Assembly (NCBI GenBank): GCA_009786735.1
Contig: WQRM01000057.1
Coordinates: forward strand, 1-8,819
Reading direction: 5' to 3'
DNA from: Oscillospiraceae bacterium
Lineage (GTDB): Bacteria; Bacillota; Clostridia; Oscillospirales; Acutalibacteraceae
Length of the DNA stretch: 8,819 nucleotides
The translations under genes and the position numbers were made by a program. Numbering within the stretch: the first letter of the stretch is position 1; each line of letters begins with the position of its first letter. Below, piece by piece: positions 6,201 to 8,819 of this stretch. The notes under the pieces were generated by a model. It saw only the letters and a program-made list of their open reading frames with translations, made no database searches and was not told the DNA's origin.

Positions 6201-8819
6201 TATAACATTAACTCAGGCGACCCGGGCAAAGAGGGGCTTGAGCACCTCATCTATGGCTTGGACGCATTGCTGACGGGCAACCTCGCGCCGTTTGTTCAGG
6301 CGATGGGTGCCCTTGGCATTGACTTGCCGAGTGATGCGCTGGAGCTGCTGCCTGGCATGGAACTTGATCTTGGTGCAATGCTGGGCGCTGACCCGCTGAA
6401 CGTGGGCAGCATCTTGCAAGATGCCATTAGCGCGGTGCTGTTTAGCGACGCGACGGTGAACATGATTGTGCAAATGCTCTATGATTTGCTGTTGGGTGAG
6501 TTTGAGTATATTTGGGCAAATGAAGTGCAAAGGTTGAGTGGCCGTGGTCGTGTTCGTCTTGGTGTTATTCGTGAGTTGGGCATGAGTATCACGGTTACGG
6601 GCCTTAACCTTCAGATGTTCCCGTTGTGGGACGTGCTCAACTCGAACGTATATGTCGGCACGGCGCTGCGCATGAACGGATTGCCTTCGCTGCGCTTGTA
6701 TCCGGATCTGCTTGCGCGCGCCATTGACCCCGGGATGTTCCCAGAGGCACGCAACATGTTGCTGGGCGTTGGCACGCCGTATGCCAGCACATTGGGTTCT
6801 GGCACAAACAATCAAAATGCGGTTTCGCGATTCCGCGTTGATATGAATGACCGTCAGGCGTATCCCACCAATGCATGGAATCGCTATGGCTCGCCGCACA
6901 TGTTTGATGCCGATGGCAACATGCTGCTGTATTGGGGCATTAATGGAGACCCAATCCGTTTCCGCCAAGCGTTGAGCCAAGCGCTCAGCGGCGTTTTGCC
7001 ACTTTTGCAAACGTTGCTGTTTGATCGCCATGCTTATTTGCATGCAAATGGCTGGGCGTTGACGGTTGCGGGTGGGTCAGCGCGTGTAAGCACGGGGATT
7101 GGTATTAGCATTGGGGGCGTAGGCCTTAGTGGTCATGGTGTGTTGAGCTTGAGATTTAGTGGTCCTCGACGTCAAGGCAATGCCTATGTTGGTGGTCTTG
7201 ACCTATATCGCAATTTGCTCGTGCCCATTTTTGAAATTCTGCTGGGCGAAGACCTAACGGGTTCCGGCTTGATTATGAACACGAATGATACGGGCGTCTT
7301 TGGCACCACTGTGGGCATGCCAGCTGGGCAAACAAGCTTAAGCAGGGGTGACCTCACCTCGGCGACGCGCCAGATTGTTGATGGCATTCTTTACCCGGTG
7401 GATGAGCTGCTTCGCCGCATTGGTGAAGCTCCCATTGCCACAGTGGTTGATTTGCTGCCCAACTTGGCGTTTGCCTTCAGCGCACAACGCATTGAGCCAT
7501 TGTTGCGAGGCTTGGCGCTCATGATTGACGCGACGTTTAATGAGAGCGCAAGTTCAATCGAAGTTATTGGCTTTATTCCGATCACCACTTTTGTTGCCCC
7601 TGCGCTGGCAGATTTGCTGCCAACGGAAAGGCTGGATTTGAGCGACATGTTGCTGGGCGCCCTTGACATGAACATGCTGCGTAGCTTGGATGGTTTGCTT
7701 GCTGCGTTGAACGTGGAATTGCCCTTTGACTTGCCGCCGCTGACGCAATTTGCCGCAATGGGCACGATGCTGACGAGCAATCATCCCAACCTCAACTATC
7801 GAGTGGAAACTGCGCGTGCGCCGGGTGTTCAGCGTGTGTATATCCGCGCTGACCGTGCCGACGTGCTGAACGTGCTGCTGCAATGGCTGCTTGGTAGCGG
7901 GCTGATTGCAGAAATTCTGCCGGATGATTTGGTGCCGTTCTTCATGCAAGGCACAGCGGAAGAAATGGTTGCCGCTGTGGCACAACTTGCCGCACCGATT
8001 TACTATGCTGCGCCGCCTGTGGTGCTGCATGCGCCTGTGAACGTTGCCTACAACCCATTCCCCAGCTGGTGGGGGCGCGAAGGCGAAGTTGGCGCTGAAC
8101 AAGATGCACGCTTCCTGGTGAATCATGCTGACCGCGTGCTGGGTCACGTGTGGACAGTGATCACCGGTCAGCCCTCGCTGTCGGCTGGCATCAACGACCT
8201 GCTGGTGGAGCTGCTTGAGCCTGCAAACCTGTTTGTTACGCTGACCGATACGGTTATTGATCTGCTGGATGAACTGCTGGACGGCGACATCGCCGACATG
8301 ATGGATGCACTGCTGCCGTTGATTCCGCTGCTGGTGGTGAGCGATGGCAATCCGTTTGACGTGGAAGCCATTCTTGATGCAGTGCTGGCATTTGATGCGA
8401 CGGCTCGTGCGGCCACGATTAACGATTTGACCGATTTCGTGGAAGCGATGGGCGAGTTTATCTCCCCGCTGATGCCGATTTTGAATGTGCTGCTGTTTGG
8501 CTCGAACCTTGGTGTGCCAGACACCGGTTTGCCTGCCACTGCAGGCACCGGAACCCGCGGTATCGTGACGGTTTATGGCTACAACGGCTTTGAAAATGGG
8601 CTGTTGCACCTGTATAACCTCCTTGCGAGTGCGCTGGGGATTCCCGCGTTCACCGCGCCTGCGGCGAATGCGAGCGATGCCGCCAGAATCAACGCTATTC
8701 TGCTGCCCATCGTGGACATTGTGAATGCGATTTTGGATGCTCCGGTTAACTCGCTGCTGTCGCTGCTGCCGAACCTCATTTTCTTCATCGCAGCACCGGC
8801 GCAATCGGCTGACCCGACA
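3297..8819 (+). CDS. Giant exported repeat-containing protein, family not recognised (3' end outside window)
   Basis: One continuous frame of 1841 codons starts at ATG 3297 and has no stop before the edge, so the true length is unknown. A signal peptide is clear: basic residues 1-10 (K2, R5, K6, K9, R10), a hydrophobic core at about 11-28, and likely cleavage after A29 or A35. The protein should be secreted or on the surface; any anchor would lie beyond the window. Residues 36-930 are non-repetitive and rich in Trp, Tyr, Phe and His, including six His in 342-364; I recognise no catalytic domain. Residues 931-978 form a Pro/Asn/Arg/His low-complexity linker. Residues 979-1841 are Leu-rich, predicted mainly helical, with repeated LLP motifs (prolines 1019, 1235, 1388, 1442, 1542, 1674, 1825). 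Two likely beta-rich insertions interrupt them: 1083-1118 and the Gly/Ser-rich 1259-1297. The visible protein has only six Lys and one Cys (C226). It could be an adhesin, a cell-wall scaffold or an outer-coat protein; function is unknown. The gene has its own promoter. The reading frame is certain, the role is not. Confidence 0.9.
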   Translation, partial: MKLLRKLPKRTLAVVLSIVLVVVSLPLVARERGQAIDQPLNTAMVRALAHALSEPDPDSPGQRRILPEIEAMTWSFPRQPGTPGSNAHGAWGREPSGGAIAAVNTTVFANNAPNAMWEVIERYHAIMRHSHDRTIVEVTHGETMVIGSFVFPASMNAMIRDYIFRLYPELEVSDALFDLLGQAHVGEGSITYDTFQWASGGTPLHGARGRPGRLGSPYSNFDEMDCGGALFGGVSNNNMHTDSVTWNNPSHADRHRIYGEATAVGRVTRTQLEMFRSFDSIDDIPNAGYLTREMRTHLHSFMTRISSGFLGIGIAQFVWLVNGHRPHGLRVGSGDNQVDANHIRWGAHHAAAWAHAQYHGFMVHDLNPVDTVPAREVMIDYRAAISRDGQLGSWVDYEYLRVLSRTELLQRQVALSTALNALPVVFAQEGGIAAPVLEHFGLPTLQFGQETLDIISQLLAVFLNTAVDHASWFFSPATAPAPGVVFHDQAPGARHVFDSVAQTHMDNPGYDLREDFINRGFTLAELQSLYREAAFRRDRLLAIYNDVTVDWDNLVFAASFLIEHAFVLDIDRAVAWMTRLNSVIQRWEIWDMRDAMVALIDASANYSEGRNPNLGEYPFEGDYFGDSDYANSFSVIVAWRDTIIGQQGFLDTKGVMGYASYVEAIVGFDYQVNTVAYFHHNRLLDLAAEIAYRETHYFSEARWYSFRDFFLPLMAESPFAHRSPQWLMSTLNGSEMRLIGGNWVEVPFPHPNAPRPSYRGVRQNIQAYISMANEAYAYFGNRDPGGEWYSIFGGGFYEQIRLMELQMQEAIAVNLAMHAQEAMSIIYELKDAGVDPTRIDALEVFHPRYDYINVLSWNTMDQLLTIVRRMGFVEGTHDAPNWTRYSDPFYFLQHVIGDLSQIELPGYPNLIARADIIFLRGIEAQYRIFLQNPQNHHRRANLPAPQRAATPRTAGQSNPFMDIRDNHDYNINSGDPGKEGLEHLIYGLDALLTGNLAPFVQAMGALGIDLPSDALELLPGMELDLGAMLGADPLNVGSILQDAISAVLFSDATVNMIVQMLYDLLLGEFEYIWANEVQRLSGRGRVRLGVIRELGMSITVTGLNLQMFPLWDVLNSNVYVGTALRMNGLPSLRLYPDLLARAIDPGMFPEARNMLLGVGTPYASTLGSGTNNQNAVSRFRVDMNDRQAYPTNAWNRYGSPHMFDADGNMLLYWGINGDPIRFRQALSQALSGVLPLLQTLLFDRHAYLHANGWALTVAGGSARVSTGIGISIGGVGLSGHGVLSLRFSGPRRQGNAYVGGLDLYRNLLVPIFEILLGEDLTGSGLIMNTNDTGVFGTTVGMPAGQTSLSRGDLTSATRQIVDGILYPVDELLRRIGEAPIATVVDLLPNLAFAFSAQRIEPLLRGLALMIDATFNESASSIEVIGFIPITTFVAPALADLLPTERLDLSDMLLGALDMNMLRSLDGLLAALNVELPFDLPPLTQFAAMGTMLTSNHPNLNYRVETARAPGVQRVYIRADRADVLNVLLQWLLGSGLIAEILPDDLVPFFMQGTAEEMVAAVAQLAAPIYYAAPPVVLHAPVNVAYNPFPSWWGREGEVGAEQDARFLVNHADRVLGHVWTVITGQPSLSAGINDLLVELLEPANLFVTLTDTVIDLLDELLDGDIADMMDALLPLIPLLVVSDGNPFDVEAILDAVLAFDATARAATINDLTDFVEAMGEFISPLMPILNVLLFGSNLGVPDTGLPATAGTGTRGIVTVYGYNGFENGLLHLYNLLASALGIPAFTAPAANASDAARINAILLPIVDIVNAILDAPVNSLLSLLPNLIFFIAAPAQSADPT
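4320..4388 (+). other. Histidine-rich cluster within the giant protein
   Basis: Residues 342-364 of the giant protein carry His at 342, 348, 349, 355, 359 and 364, with two Trp and a Tyr among them. The HH-x5-H-x3-H spacing could bind a metal if helical, but it matches no metalloenzyme signature that I know. Confidence 0.4.
6090..6230 (+). other. Low-complexity linker dividing the giant protein
   Basis: Residues 932-978 are dominated by Asn, Pro, Arg, His, Ala, Gly and Asp, with no hydrophobic periodicity. They separate the unique N-terminal half from the Leu-rich repeat half, so they probably form an extended inter-domain linker. Confidence 0.55.
6351..8795 (+). repeat. Diverged helical repeat modules in the giant protein
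   Basis: This span runs from the first LLP proline (1019) to the end of the last visible copy. Two kinds of repeated motif occur. First, residues 1360-1396 and 1797-1833 align over 37 positions without gaps, with 13 identities: I-L-x-P, then I, A-P, LLPNL, F and A. A weaker third copy at 1653-1681 contains DELLDGDIADMMDALLPLI. Second, LLPGMELDLGAMLGADPLN (1017-1035) matches LLPTERLDLSDMLLGALDMN (1440-1459), with a weaker form near 1684-1697. The copies are too diverged at DNA level to be recent duplications. The repeats probably stack as a helical rod or solenoid; this is inferred from leucine spacing only. Confidence 0.65.

Noticed and set aside
3366..8804. Several long open frames on the minus strand opposite the giant gene (for example 3942-5237, 5244-6107, 6213-7043 and 7554-8804).
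   Set aside because: All are in exact codon register with the plus-strand gene, which seldom uses TTA, CTA or TCA codons, so their stops are missing by default. Their products are Gln/His/Arg-rich with no signal, domain or ribosome binding site.

Overview
The window looks like chromosomal DNA from a GC-rich, endospore-forming member of the Clostridia (Firmicutes/Bacillota). The reasons are a clear stage II sporulation protein P, strong GGAGG-type Shine-Dalgarno sites before all three genes, a sigma-A-type promoter, and an intergenic region full of short palindromes of the kind I associate from memory with Oscillospiraceae-like genomes. Species cannot be named from the sequence.

Layout. Positions 2-1096 (minus strand) hold a complete spoIIP gene for the engulfment peptidoglycan hydrolase. 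Positions 1097-1674 are a 578-base divergent intergenic region with no credible gene. It is a mosaic of inverted and direct repeats and ends in a perfect 24-base palindrome just before a ribosome binding site. Positions 1675-3168 (plus) encode a 497-residue GPH/MelB-family cation:sugar symporter that keeps the family's key acidic residues. Positions 3169-3296 are AT-richer and carry a good sigma-A-type promoter (TTGACT, 17-base spacer, TAAAAT) with an inverted repeat inside its spacer. From 3297 to the window edge runs one uninterrupted reading frame of 1841 codons with a signal peptide and no stop. It is the start of a giant exported protein that I cannot assign to a named family.

The giant protein has three visible parts after its signal peptide: about 900 non-repetitive residues rich in aromatics and His, a low-complexity Pro/Asn/Arg/His linker, and a C-terminal half of leucine-rich, mostly helical modules. 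Those modules have a recurring LLP motif spaced about 130-155 residues apart. The whole visible protein has only six lysines (three of them in the signal peptide) and one cysteine. This is the most unusual object in the window.

The genes do not form an obvious pathway. spoIIP is divergent, and the giant gene has its own promoter, so a functional link between transporter and surface protein is only a guess. Several long open frames lie antisense to the giant gene in exact codon register. They are shadows and are not annotated.
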